The notes beneath the pieces were generated by a model. It searched no databases. It was given only the letters and a program-made list of their open reading frames with translations, and was not told the DNA's origin. A stretch of 64,000 nucleotides of DNA from an uncultured Pseudoxanthomonas sp. (GTDB lineage Bacteria; Pseudomonadota; Gammaproteobacteria; Xanthomonadales; Xanthomonadaceae): NCBI GenBank assembly GCA_946479745.1, contig CAMLGZ010000005.1, positions 124,001 to 188,000 on the forward strand. Direction: 5' to 3'. Made by a program: the position numbers and the translations under genes. Each line of letters opens with the position of its first letter. Positions within the stretch are counted from its first letter, which is position 1. This document shows positions 55,424 through 63,990 of this stretch, in pieces.

Positions 55424-55612
55424 GACGCGAGCGGCGCGAGGCTGGGTTTGCAACGCATAAGGCGCAATGCGCCTGCACGAATTGCCGGTTGGCGACAGCC
55501 GGCAATACGGAACATCGATCGAACACGTTACAGCGGTACGGCTTGCGATGCCGTCCGGTGCGCGCGGCAGTGCCGTGGCGTATGCCGAAGCGTGGGAGAA
55601 GGTGTTTCGCGA

Positions 55613-55682
55613 GGACGGAAGCTCAGAGGCAGAGCGGCGGCGCAAGCCGTTGGCCACCGGTTCGAATCCGGTTCGTCCACCA
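55613..55682 (+). ncRNA. tRNA-like RNA with tetraloop in place of the anticodon loop
   Basis: Acceptor-like GGACGG/TCGTCC (6 pairs, one G-T), D-arm GCTC-AGAGGCA-GAGC, T-arm ACCGG-TTCGAAT-CCGGT and a terminal ACCA. The anticodon position folds as GCGGC-GCAA-GCCGT, a GNRA tetraloop that cannot read codons. The acceptor stem is one pair short of a normal tRNA. It resembles the tRNA-mimic domain of bacterial Y RNAs more than a working tRNA; a decayed tRNA gene is the alternative. Confidence 0.6.
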
Positions 55683-55751
55683 TTGGATAGCTCAAATGGT
55701 TAGAGAATCGGTCTGATAAACCGACTGTCGCGGGTTCGATTCCCGCTCCAA
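55683..55751 (+). tRNA. tRNA-Ile(GAU)-like sequence with defective acceptor stem
   Basis: D-arm TAGCTCAAATGGTTAGAGA, anticodon arm TCGGT-CTGATAA-ACCGA with U33 and anticodon GAT at 55715-55717, a five-base variable loop and T-arm GCGGG-TTCGATT-CCCGC. The acceptor has only five pairs (TTGGA/TCCAA), no encoded CCA, and it begins at the base right after the ACCA of the preceding element. It therefore looks like a tRNA mimic or remnant and probably not a functional isoleucine tRNA. Confidence 0.55.
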
Positions 55752-55753
55752 AA

Positions 55754-55790
55754 CATGACCTGTTACGTCATGACCAGGAACGAAAGTTCC
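55754..55790 (+). ncRNA. Two short hairpins following the tRNA-like elements
   Basis: CATGAC...GTCATG (55754-55772), then GGAAC-GAAA-GTTCC (55777-55790), a five-pair stem closed by a GNRA tetraloop. They directly follow the second tRNA-like unit and suggest a continuous structured transcript. Confidence 0.4.
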
Positions 55791-55896
55791 ACAACAGGAA
55801 ACGCCCCGTGCCGCGTTCGGTAATTCCGCGAAGGAATGCGGGTACGGAACAAGGCAGCGGTGGCGCGGCCGGATCGTCGCTCTTGAAGCGGACGGA

Positions 55897-55950
55897 CGGA
55901 AGTGGATCGTCTGCATGGCAATGCATCGCCATGCAGACCGGAAACTTCCG
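55897..55950 (+). ncRNA. Long nested hairpin upstream of the slipin gene
   Basis: CGGAAGT (55897-55903) pairs with ACTTCCG (55944-55950). After a symmetric internal loop, TCTGCATGGC (55910-55919) pairs perfectly with GCCATGCAGA (55928-55937), closing an eight-base loop. No protein frame is evident here. It may be a second RNA species or the 5'-UTR of the slipin mRNA. Confidence 0.5.
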
Positions 55951-56027
55951 GCTCTCCGCAGACAGCGCCACGGTTCCGCCTCGCCGGCGTCAAGGGGGGT
56001 TTCCAACTTTTTTCTTCCCTTCTCCCG

Positions 56028-56152
56028 CCGGGAGAAGGTGCCCGCAGGGCGGATGAGGGCATGCAGTCACCGGTCCACGGGTAGCTTCCGAAGGTCGGAA
56101 TTCTCTCGCCCTCATCCGTCGCTTCGCGCCACCTTCTCCCGGTGGGAGAAGG
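56028..56152. repeat. Two facing CCCTCTCCCGC-family repeats before the slipin gene
   Basis: CCTTCTCCCGCCGGGAGAAGG followed by a GGATGAGGG tail (to about 56059) and, inverted, GCCCTCATCCGTCGC followed by CCTTCTCCC/GGGAGAAGG (56107-56152). Same family as 10559-10603 and the intragenic copy in lpdA. Confidence 0.7.
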
Positions 56153-56242
56153 GATAGCCACAACGCGCATGCGAACCGATCCAGCATGCGTACTGAGCAA
56201 GAAACGGATCGGACCACCAGAGCCATACCAAGGAGTAGTGCC

Positions 56243-57376
56243 ATGTTCTGGACCAAGAGGGTCGTGATCGGTGACGGCGAGCGCGGCCTGGTGTATCAAA
56301 ATCGTCAATTCGAGCGCGTGCTGGCCGCAGGCGTGTACCGCATGTTCGATCCGCTGAAGCGTATCGACGTGGTCGTGCACAACATCGCCAATCCGGAATA
56401 CGCCGGACGCGATGCCGATGCGCTGATCGCACGCCTGGACGACAGGCTGGACGACAGGCTGGACGAAACCTTCGTGCTGGCCGACATCGGCGCCGATGAA
56501 GTCGGCCTGGTGTCGAAGAATGGCAAGCTGGAAGACGTGCTGGCACCGGGTTCGCGCAAGTTGTACTGGCGCGGACTGGTCAAGGTCGAGGTGCAGCGCG
56601 TGTCGCTGGCCGAGAATCTGGAAGTCGATGCCTACGTCACCCGTCGTCTGCGTCAGCTCGGGGCGCTGTCCAAGGTCGCGGTGACCGCGGACGTACCGGC
56701 CGAATCGGCGGGTCTGGTGTTCGTCGACGGCAAGCTGTCGCGCATGTTGGCGCCGGGTGCCTACGCTTTCTGGAATTTCCAGAAGAACGTCAGCGCCGAG
56801 GTGATCGAGTTGCGCGTGCAGTCTGTCGAAGTTTCGGGCCAAGAATTGCTGACCAAGGACAAGGTCAGCCTGCGTGTGAACCTGGCCGCCAGCATGCGTG
56901 TGACCGACCCGGTCGCCGCGCGTACCAGAGTGGCCAAGTTCGGCGACCACCTGTACCGCGAACTGCAGTACGGCCTGCGTAAGGCGGTTTCCGCCAAGAC
57001 GCTGGACGAGCTGCTGGGCGACAAGGCGTCCTTGGACGCCGACATCTTCGGTTACGTGCGCGGCCAGGTCGGTGCGTTCGGCGTCGAGGTGCTGGGCGTG
57101 GGCGTGAAGGACGTAATCCTGCCGGGCGAGATGAAGGACATCCTGAACAGCGTGGTACAGGCGGAGAAGGCGGCGCAAGCCAACGTGATCCGTCGTCGCG
57201 AGGAGGCGAACGCTACGCGTTCCCTGCTCAACACCGCCAAGCTGATCGAGGAGAGCCCGGTGCTGATGCGCCTGAAGGAACTGGAGGCCTTGGAGAAGGT
57301 CACCGAGAAGATCGACAAGCTCACCGTGTTCGGCGGCCTGGACGGCGTGCTGAAGCAGCTGGTGACGTTGAAGTAA
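56243..57376 (+). CDS. Slipin/band-7 (SPFH) family protein associated with RtcB
   Basis: 377 residues. A tandem arrangement: the N-terminal part (1-130) ends in the short duplication DDRLDDRLDE, followed by the SPFH/band-7 domain (about 150-310: KVAVTADVPAESAGLVFVDGKL, QELLTKDKVSLRVNLAASMRV, GVEVLGVGVKDVILPGEMKDIL) and a helical coiled-coil tail (EKAAQANVIRRREEANATRSLL). There is no clear N-terminal membrane segment. Slipins linked to RtcB are known from bacterial RNA-repair gene clusters. ATG 56243 has AGGAG seven bases upstream. rtcB follows 199 bases later. Confidence 0.85.
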   Translation: MFWTKRVVIGDGERGLVYQNRQFERVLAAGVYRMFDPLKRIDVVVHNIANPEYAGRDADALIARLDDRLDDRLDETFVLADIGADEVGLVSKNGKLEDVLAPGSRKLYWRGLVKVEVQRVSLAENLEVDAYVTRRLRQLGALSKVAVTADVPAESAGLVFVDGKLSRMLAPGAYAFWNFQKNVSAEVIELRVQSVEVSGQELLTKDKVSLRVNLAASMRVTDPVAARTRVAKFGDHLYRELQYGLRKAVSAKTLDELLGDKASLDADIFGYVRGQVGAFGVEVLGVGVKDVILPGEMKDILNSVVQAEKAAQANVIRRREEANATRSLLNTAKLIEESPVLMRLKELEALEKVTEKIDKLTVFGGLDGVLKQLVTLK

Positions 57377-57383
57377 TGCAAAC

Positions 57384-57553
57384 CGCCCCTTCCCCCGCTT
57401 GCGGGGGAAGGCTGGGATGGGGGGCGAACGGAATCGTATTGCCCGGATGTAGGCTGCGGAAACAGCCGCATTCGATACTTTCATGGCGATGGATTGCCGA
57501 TGGCTCCGGCTTGCCCCCAACCCCAACCCTCCCCCGTGAACGGGGGAGGGGGC
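57384..57553. repeat. Paired CCCCTTCCCCCGC repeats between the slipin and rtcB genes
   Basis: CCTTCCCCCGC/GCGGGGGAAGG (57387-57412) and CCCTCCCCCG/CGGGGGAGGG (57527-57552). They occupy most of the 199-base gap, so the two genes may still share a transcript but with strong hairpins between them. Confidence 0.65.
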
Positions 57554-57575
57554 TCTTTTTTCAAGGAAGGACATC

Positions 57576-58793
57576 ATGAATATCAACTACGAATTTCTGC
57601 ATGCCGAAGGCAGCCCCACCCCAATCAAGGGTTGGGTGCGCGGCGTGCCTTTGGAAGACCAGGCCCATGCGCAGTTGCGCAACATCGCCGGCATCCCGTT
57701 CGTCGGGCCGTGGGTGGCGGTGATGCCCGACGTGCATCTGGGCAAGGGTGCGACGGTGGGTTCGGTCATCCCGACCCGTGGCGCGATCATTCCGGCTGCG
57801 GTCGGCGTGGATATCGGCTGCGGCATGGCCGCGGTGCGCACCACCCTGCGCGCCAACGACCTCCCGGACAATCTGGCGCAACTGCGTTCGTCCATCGAGC
57901 GCGGCGTGCCGGTGGGCAATGGACCGGGCGGCGAACATCGCAACTTGCCGGACAGCCACGAGACGCGCATTGCGCAATCGGGATTGCATGCCGGGTTGGA
58001 AGCGATCAAGCAGAAGCACCGCAAGATCCGCACCGACAAACTGGAGCACCAGATCGGCACGCTGGGCGGCGGCAACCACTTCATCGAAATCTGCCTGGAC
58101 GAGACCGATGCGGTGTGGGTGATGCTGCATAGCGGCTCGCGCGGCACCGGCAACCTGATCGGTAGCTACTTCATCGAGCGGGCGCGCGAGCAGTTGGCGC
58201 ACCGTGTGCTCGGTTTCCACCTGCCGGACAAGGATCTGGCTTTCTTCATGGAAGGCGAGCCCTTGTTCGACGACTACGTGGAGGCCGTGTCGTGGGCGCA
58301 GGATTACGCGCGCCACAATCGCGAGGCGATGATGGCGCGGGTACTGGCGGAAATGCGTCACCGCCTGCCGAAATTCCAGTTGGAGAAGCTGGCCGTGAAC
58401 TGCCACCACAACTACGTGCAGAAGGAAACGCACGGTGGCGAGGAACTGCTGGTGACCCGCAAGGGCGCGGTCAGCGCACGCGCAGGCGAGCTGGGCATCA
58501 TCCCGGGCAGCATGGGCACGCGCAGCTACATCGTGCGCGGCAAGGGCAACGCGGACAGCTTCCACAGCTGCAGCCACGGCGCCGGCCGCGTGATGAGCCG
58601 TACGCGCGCGCGCGCCGAGATCACGCTCGCACAGCATCGCGAGGCCACCGCGCACGTGGAGTGCCGCAAGGACGCAGCCGTGGTCGACGAGTCGCCGGCC
58701 GCCTACAAGTCGATCGATGCGGTCATGGCCGCGCAGAGCGACCTGGTGGAAGTGGTGCACACCTTGCGCCAGGTGATCTGCATCAAAGGCTGA
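57576..58793 (+). CDS. rtcB: RNA-splicing ligase RtcB
   Basis: 405 residues. Joins 2',3'-cyclic phosphate (or 3'-phosphate) RNA ends to 5'-OH ends using GTP and Mn. Metal ligands: Cys82 in DIGCGM, His168 in GGGNHF, His185 in LHSGSRG and the CHHNY region near 277; the guanylylated residue is His334 in SHGAGR. All key residues are present and the length matches E. coli RtcB. Ribosome site AAGGAAGG precedes ATG 57576. Neighbours: a slipin gene and tRNA-like RNAs upstream; RtcA and RtcR are absent from the window. A terminator follows. Confidence 0.97.
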   Translation: MNINYEFLHAEGSPTPIKGWVRGVPLEDQAHAQLRNIAGIPFVGPWVAVMPDVHLGKGATVGSVIPTRGAIIPAAVGVDIGCGMAAVRTTLRANDLPDNLAQLRSSIERGVPVGNGPGGEHRNLPDSHETRIAQSGLHAGLEAIKQKHRKIRTDKLEHQIGTLGGGNHFIEICLDETDAVWVMLHSGSRGTGNLIGSYFIERAREQLAHRVLGFHLPDKDLAFFMEGEPLFDDYVEAVSWAQDYARHNREAMMARVLAEMRHRLPKFQLEKLAVNCHHNYVQKETHGGEELLVTRKGAVSARAGELGIIPGSMGTRSYIVRGKGNADSFHSCSHGAGRVMSRTRARAEITLAQHREATAHVECRKDAAVVDESPAAYKSIDAVMAAQSDLVEVVHTLRQVICIKG

Positions 58794-58812
58794 TTTTAGC
58801 TTCGCAACAAAC

Positions 58813-58845
58813 AGCGCCGCCCTTCACTGGCGGCGCTTCTTATTG
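58813..58845 (+). terminator. Rho-independent terminator of rtcB
   Basis: AGCGCCGCC (58813-58821) pairs with GGCGGCGCT (58829-58837), followed by TCTTATT, 20 bases past the rtcB stop. Confidence 0.8.
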
Positions 58846-58858
58846 CCGCCGTAGAGGC

Positions 58859-58926
58859 GTAGGAGCGACGTAAGTCGCGAACCTATCTGCCCATGCCCGT
58901 GGTTTCGCGACTTGCGTCGCTCCTAC
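58859..58926. repeat. GTAG-type REP pair (family GTAGGAGCGACG)
   Basis: GTAGGAGCGACGTAAGTCGC at 58859 faces its complement ending in CTCCTAC at 58926. Between convergent rtcB and the UbiB-type gene. Confidence 0.85.
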
Positions 58927-58944
58927 GTCGCCCGTACGCGGCTC

Positions 58945-60612
58945 CTACTTCGCCTTTACCTTGCGGTCGCCGAACAGCGCACTGATCACGATGCTTGCGC
59001 CCAGGCCTACGCCCAACAGGAACAGCAGCAGCGCCATGGTCGGGTAGCCCCACAGCGTGCTGCTGGTGGGTATGCGCATCATCAGCGCCGAAGCCAGGAT
59101 CAGTGCGGCGGTGACCACGCCGGCGGCGATGCGGTTGGCGATCTTCTGCAGGCTTTCCATCAGGTGCGACTCCTCCAGACCGGTCACGCGCAGCTGCAGG
59201 CGATTGTCCGCGACCAGGCCGAGTATATCGGTGACTTTGCGCGGCCCATCGCGCATCAGCGACTGCAGTTCCATCAGTTCGCTGGCCAGACTGGGGGAAG
59301 AAAGCGACTGGCGCAGGCGCGCGCGCATGACGTGCTGCAGGTGGTTTTCGACCGCCTTTTTCGCATCGAATCCCGGCACCAGCAACTGGCATACCGCGTC
59401 CAGGTTCAGCAGGGTCTTGCCCAACAGGCTCACTTCAGGCGGCGTGCGCAGGCCGTGGGCGGTGGCCAGGCGCACCAGTTCCAGCACCACGCGGCCCTCC
59501 GACATCGAGGCGCTGTGCGCGGCGTATCGGCTGACCAGCTGACCGACCTCGCGGGTGAAGCGTTCGTCGTCGTAATCGTCCAGCGGCGTGCCCAATGCGA
59601 TGGCTTCCTGCGCGACCTGCTCGCCGCGCCCGTCGACCGCCGCGAACAGCAGTTTGAGCATGCGCTCGCGCTGGCGCGGCGGCACGTTGGCGACCATGCC
59701 CAGGTCGAAGATCGCCAGACGGCCGTCGCCGGTCACACGCAAATTGCCGGGATGCGGATCGGCGTGGATCTCGCCATGCACGAACATCTGGTCCAGATAA
59801 CCGCGCATCAGCGCATCGGCCAAGGGCTGCATCGGTTGTTCGGTGCGGCGCACGCCCGGCACATGGTCCACGCGCGCGCCTTCCAGCAATTGCATGGTCA
59901 GTACGCGGCGGCTGGTGAGATCCCAGACCGGATACGGCACGCATAACTCGGGATACGGCGCCAGATGCCTGCCAAAACGCTCCAGGTTCTGCGCCTCGGC
60001 CACGTAGTCGAGTTCGGCCATGAGCGTGCGGTTGAATTCGCCCAGCCAATCCGCGAAATGCACGTGTCTGCCGAGCTTGGTGATGCGGTCGGCTGCGTTG
60101 GCCACGCCACGCAGCAGCGAAAGATCCGCTGCCAGCTGCAGCCCGATCCCGGGCTTCTGCACCTTGACTGCGACAGGCGTTCCGTCGCGCAGCGTGGCGC
60201 GATGGACCTGGGCCAGCGAGGCGCAGCCGACGGGATCGGGATCGAACTGTTCGAAAGCCTTGCTGAGGCGCACGCCCAGCTCTTCCTCCACCACTCCGCG
60301 CACGTGTTCGAAGGGAATCCGGCCGACGTTTTCCTGCATGCGCTCCAGTGCCGTGGCGTAAGCGGGCGGCACGATGTCCGGACGCGTGGAAAGCATCTGC
60401 CCCAGCTTGACGAAAGTCGGACCCAGCGCTTCGAGATCGCGGCTGAATTCTTCGGGGCTTCCTTCCGGCTCGGACCGGTGTTCGAAGGACGGCTCCAGCG
60501 AAAGTCCGGAGAACACGCCGGAATTGCGGTACCGCCACAGGAAACGCAATATTTGCGCCCTGCGCTCCATGCCGCCGCCCATCAGCGGTGCGTTATGCAG
60601 GTTCGAATCCAT
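58945..60612 (-). CDS. ABC1/UbiB-family atypical kinase
   Basis: 555 residues. Family motifs: the KxGQ sequence KLGQMLSTRPD (about residues 68-78), the Ala-rich nucleotide loop region CASLAQVHRATLRDGTPVAVKVQ and HADPHPGNL (catalytic/metal region) with IFDLGM. Two hydrophobic segments lie at the C-terminus (about 500-545). UbiB/COQ8 members support ubiquinone biosynthesis, but many bacterial paralogues exist and the ubi genes are not adjacent, so I leave the symbol empty. ATG 60612 chosen near the start of the domain. Confidence 0.85.
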   Translation of the reverse strand: MDSNLHNAPLMGGGMERRAQILRFLWRYRNSGVFSGLSLEPSFEHRSEPEGSPEEFSRDLEALGPTFVKLGQMLSTRPDIVPPAYATALERMQENVGRIPFEHVRGVVEEELGVRLSKAFEQFDPDPVGCASLAQVHRATLRDGTPVAVKVQKPGIGLQLAADLSLLRGVANAADRITKLGRHVHFADWLGEFNRTLMAELDYVAEAQNLERFGRHLAPYPELCVPYPVWDLTSRRVLTMQLLEGARVDHVPGVRRTEQPMQPLADALMRGYLDQMFVHGEIHADPHPGNLRVTGDGRLAIFDLGMVANVPPRQRERMLKLLFAAVDGRGEQVAQEAIALGTPLDDYDDERFTREVGQLVSRYAAHSASMSEGRVVLELVRLATAHGLRTPPEVSLLGKTLLNLDAVCQLLVPGFDAKKAVENHLQHVMRARLRQSLSSPSLASELMELQSLMRDGPRKVTDILGLVADNRLQLRVTGLEESHLMESLQKIANRIAAGVVTAALILASALMMRIPTSSTLWGYPTMALLLFLLGVGLGASIVISALFGDRKVKAK

Positions 60613-60736
60613 CCCTTCCACTCCGTGCGGTTTGCAGCGAGTGTGTCCACGCACGGGTAATCGCACGGTGAAACGGAGAAGAAACGCTCAACCGCGCATG
60701 AATCCCGGCGCGAACCGCTGGGTCAGCGATGCGGCC

Positions 60737-63235
60737 TCAACCCTGCAGCTCCCGCAACGTCACCGAAGGCGGCGCATCCAGCACGCGGCGAGTGGCGAAA
60801 AGCCCTGCGACCAGCGCAGCCAGCATGCCCAGTCCTCCGCCGATGGCGGCCAGCGACCAGTTCGCCTTCCACGGCAGATCGAACACCTGGGTGGCGATCA
60901 CGCCGGACAACACCGACGCGGCGATGGCCGCGACCAGACCGGAGAGCAAGCCGATCGCCGCGAATTCCGACGCCTGCGCAAGCCGCAACTGCCGGCGGCT
61001 GCCGCCGAGCACGCGCATCACGCCGCCTTCCAGCAAGCGCTCGTCCTGGCTGGCGCTGATCGCCGCAAGCAACACCAGCACACCCGCGGCCAGCGAAAAC
61101 CAGAACACCACCTGGACCACGGTCGACACCTGGTCCGCGGTGCTGCGCACCTGCTTGAGCACCGCATCGACATCGATCACCGACAGATTGGGGAAACGCT
61201 CGACCAGCTGCGCGGTGAAACGCTTCTGCGTGGGCGGCACGCTCACGGCGGTGATGTAGCTGGCCGGATAGCCGTTCATCGACCCGGGCGAGGCGATCAC
61301 GAAGAAATTGGGGCGGAAACTCTCCCAATCCACGCTGCGCAGGCTGGTGATTTTTCCTTCGAAGGACTGGCCGGCGATATCGAAGGCCACGCGGTCGCCG
61401 ATCTTCCAGCCCAGTTGTTCGGCGAAACGCTCCTCCACCGAGAGTTCCGGCGTAGCCGGCGTACGGCCGTTCCAGAACCGGCCGGCGGTGACCTTGTTGT
61501 CGTCGCGCAGGGTCGCAGCGGTGGAAAGATTGAATTCGCGTTCGGCCCGGCGCTTGGCTTCCTGGTCGTCCGCGTAATCGGCTCCGCTGGTGGGCTTGCC
61601 GTTGAGCGATACCAGGCGCCCTCGGATCATCGGGAACAGTACGGGCGGCGCGATCTTCTGTTCGGCCATGAACGCATTCACTTCGGCCTGCTGGTCTTCC
61701 TGCACATTGATGATGAAGCGGTTGGGCGCGTCGGCGGCCAACGAGAGCTGCCAGCGATCCAGCAGATCGGTGCGCACGAAAGTCAGCAGCAACAACGCCA
61801 TCAATCCCAGGCCCAATGCGGACACCTGCGCCACGCTGGTGCCCGCACGGCGGCTCACGTTCGCCAGCCCGTAACGCAGGCTGCCGCGCAGGCGCGAACG
61901 CAGGCGGCGCACCAGCAGGATCATCAGCCACGCCAGTAAGGCGAGTACCGCCAGCGTGCCCAGGATGCCGAGCAGCATGGCCGTGCCCAAGGTCGCCGAA
62001 CCGGCCTTCCACCACAGCAGCGCGCCCAGGCCGACGAAGCCGGTCAAGGCGACCAGCCACGCGCTGGGTTCGGTGGGATCCAGATCGCGGCGCAGTACGC
62101 GCAATGCGGGCACGCGGCGCAGTGCCAGCACCGGCGGCGCGCCGAAGGCGAGCAGCACGATCAGGCCCACTCCGTATCCCTGCAACGCGGGCAGCCAACC
62201 GGCAGGAGGAATGGAGATCTTCATTTCCGCCTGCAGCCAGCTGCCTATCGCCCATTGCAGACCGTAAGCGATCAACACACCCACGGTGCAGGCGATCAGG
62301 CCCAGCAGCACCAGTTCGCCCACGTGTATACCTACCAGGGTGCGTTGGCTGGCACCCAGACAACGCATGACGGCGGTGCCGGATAAATGGCGTTCGCTGT
62401 GGCGGCGCGCCGCCATGGCGACGGCGACCGCAGCGAGTACGACGGAAACCAGCGCTGCCAATCCGAGGAAACGACCGGCGCGATCCAGCGAGGAGCGGAT
62501 TTCCGGGCGCGCATCCTGGATGGTTTCCAGGCGCTGGCCGCGCGCGAGCGCCGGACGCGCGATCGTGGTGAAGCGCTCCACCGCCGCGGCATCGCCTGCC
62601 ACCACCAATCGATAGCCCAGGCGGCTGCCTTCCTGCACCAGCCCGGTAGCGGGCACGTCGGCCAGATTGAGAAAAACCTTGGGCGCGACGTTGAAGTAGT
62701 CCATGGAAGCGTCGGGCTCCTGCACCACCAGCGCGGTCAGTCGCAGTTGCGAATCGCCGATGCCTATGCTGTCCCCGATTTTCGCGTCCAGCGTCTCGGC
62801 GCCGGATTGGCTCATCCACAGCGTGCCGGGCGCGGGGACGCCCTGCGCGTCGTGTTCGCCGGCTCCGGCCGCATCGATGATGCGGAAACTGCCGCGCAGC
62901 GGAAACCCTTCGCCCAACGCCCGCAGATCGCCCAACCGCAGTTGCTCGCCGGCGCGGATCATGCTGTCCAGGCTGAGCGTTTCGGTACGCCGCAAACCGG
63001 CGGCGTTGGCGGCCTCGCGCACGGCGCCGGTGATGGGCGCATCGCCGCGAACGACGGCATCGCCGCCGAGCAGGCGGTTGGCTTCGATGGCAAGCGCGCG
63101 CTCGGCGCGGTCGGTGACGAAGCCGACCGCAGTCACCGCCACCACCGCCAGTACCAGCGCCGCGAACAGGATGCGGATATCGCCCGCAGCCGCATCGCGC
63201 AGCAATTGCCGCCACGCCATCCGCAAGGTCTTCAT
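60737..63235 (-). CDS. FtsX-family ABC transporter permease (YbbP type)
   Basis: 832 residues. One N-terminal membrane segment (about 24-43), a large periplasmic domain, and two blocks of membrane segments (about 250-430, and 700-825), the duplicated FtsX/MacB-like layout typical of YbbP. The partner ATPase gene overlaps it by ATGA (63232-63235). This family exports or extracts hydrophobic molecules from the inner membrane; YbbAP has been linked to lipid or peptide handling, but the substrate here is unknown. Start ATG 63235. Confidence 0.85.
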   Translation of the reverse strand: MKTLRMAWRQLLRDAAAGDIRILFAALVLAVVAVTAVGFVTDRAERALAIEANRLLGGDAVVRGDAPITGAVREAANAAGLRRTETLSLDSMIRAGEQLRLGDLRALGEGFPLRGSFRIIDAAGAGEHDAQGVPAPGTLWMSQSGAETLDAKIGDSIGIGDSQLRLTALVVQEPDASMDYFNVAPKVFLNLADVPATGLVQEGSRLGYRLVVAGDAAAVERFTTIARPALARGQRLETIQDARPEIRSSLDRAGRFLGLAALVSVVLAAVAVAMAARRHSERHLSGTAVMRCLGASQRTLVGIHVGELVLLGLIACTVGVLIAYGLQWAIGSWLQAEMKISIPPAGWLPALQGYGVGLIVLLAFGAPPVLALRRVPALRVLRRDLDPTEPSAWLVALTGFVGLGALLWWKAGSATLGTAMLLGILGTLAVLALLAWLMILLVRRLRSRLRGSLRYGLANVSRRAGTSVAQVSALGLGLMALLLLTFVRTDLLDRWQLSLAADAPNRFIINVQEDQQAEVNAFMAEQKIAPPVLFPMIRGRLVSLNGKPTSGADYADDQEAKRRAEREFNLSTAATLRDDNKVTAGRFWNGRTPATPELSVEERFAEQLGWKIGDRVAFDIAGQSFEGKITSLRSVDWESFRPNFFVIASPGSMNGYPASYITAVSVPPTQKRFTAQLVERFPNLSVIDVDAVLKQVRSTADQVSTVVQVVFWFSLAAGVLVLLAAISASQDERLLEGGVMRVLGGSRRQLRLAQASEFAAIGLLSGLVAAIAASVLSGVIATQVFDLPWKANWSLAAIGGGLGMLAALVAGLFATRRVLDAPPSVTLRELQG

Positions 63236-63990
63236 GCAACGGAGCCTTCGGCGACCGGAAGATCTCCGACCAGTTCTCCGCTGTCCAGCCGCAGGATGCG
63301 GCCGCAACGCCCAGCCAGATGTTCGTCGTGAGTGACCAGCACCAGCGTGGTGCCCGCTTCGCCATTCAGGGCGAACAGCAATTCGATGATGGCCTGCCCG
63401 GTATGCGTATCCAGGTTGCCGGTGGGCTCATCAGCAAACAGCAGCGAAGGCCGGGTCACGAACGCGCGCGCCAGCGCCACGCGCTGCTGCTCGCCGCCGG
63501 AAAGCTGGCGCGGGTAATGGCCCAGGCGCTCGGCCAATCCCACTTTCTGCAGGATCTGCCGCGCCGGCGTTTCCGCATCGGCATCGCCGCGCAATTCCAG
63601 CGGCAGCATCACGTTCTCCAACGCGGTCAACGAGGGCAACAGCTGGAAACTCTGGAAGACGAAGCCGACCTTTTCGCCGCGTACCCGCGCGCGTCCGTCT
63701 TCATCCAGCGTGGAGAGCGCTTCGCCATCGAGCGTCACACTGCCGTCGCTGGGACTGTCCAGGCCGGCCAGCAAGGACAACAGGGTGCTCTTTCCGGAAC
63801 CGGAGGCGCCAACGATCGCCACTGTATCGCCGTGGTCTATCTGGAAGCCCACGTCTTGCAGGATGGTCAGCTCCCCGGAAGGCAAAGGCACGCGCTTACC
63901 CAGGGCGCTGACCTGCAGGGCGGGACGCGGCGCTTGTGATGCAAGCGGGGACCGCGCGACTTCAGCGCGCAGTTCGGCAGAATCGGCCAT
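63232..63990 (-). CDS. ABC transporter ATP-binding protein (YbbA/LolD type)
   Basis: 252 residues. Walker A GASGSGKS (about residues 60-67), Q-loop in GFVFQSFQLLPSLTALENV, signature LSGGEQQR, Walker B LLFADEPTGNLD and the H-loop THDEHLA. The Q-loop and signature sequences match the MacB/LolD/YbbA subgroup, which pairs with FtsX-type permeases such as the next gene. Complete gene: ATG at 63990, 10 bases before the window end. Confidence 0.92.
   Translation of the reverse strand: MADSAELRAEVARSPLASQAPRPALQVSALGKRVPLPSGELTILQDVGFQIDHGDTVAIVGASGSGKSTLLSLLAGLDSPSDGSVTLDGEALSTLDEDGRARVRGEKVGFVFQSFQLLPSLTALENVMLPLELRGDADAETPARQILQKVGLAERLGHYPRQLSGGEQQRVALARAFVTRPSLLFADEPTGNLDTHTGQAIIELLFALNGEAGTTLVLVTHDEHLAGRCGRILRLDSGELVGDLPVAEGSVA

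Noticed and set aside
55480..55510. Sigma-54 promoter upstream of the tRNA-like units (TTGGCGACAGCCGGCAA)
   Set aside because: The GG to GC spacing is nine bases where ten are required, so the match does not hold; the sequence also pairs as a hairpin.
55545..55565. A third anticodon-like hairpin (ACGGC-TTGCGAT-GCCGT)
   Set aside because: No matching D-arm, T-arm or acceptor stem could be found around it.
55063..55716. 217-codon plus-strand frame across the noncoding region
   Set aside because: It runs through the terminator, hairpins and first tRNA-like element, has no ribosome site and an unusual Arg/Ala/Cys-rich composition.
55613..55751. Annotating both tRNA-like units as ordinary functional tRNAs
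   Set aside because: The first has no anticodon loop and the second lacks a complete acceptor stem and CCA end.
55763..57586. 607-codon minus-strand frame opposite the slipin gene
   Set aside because: The plus strand encodes a clear SPFH domain with a good ribosome site; the antisense protein is low-complexity.
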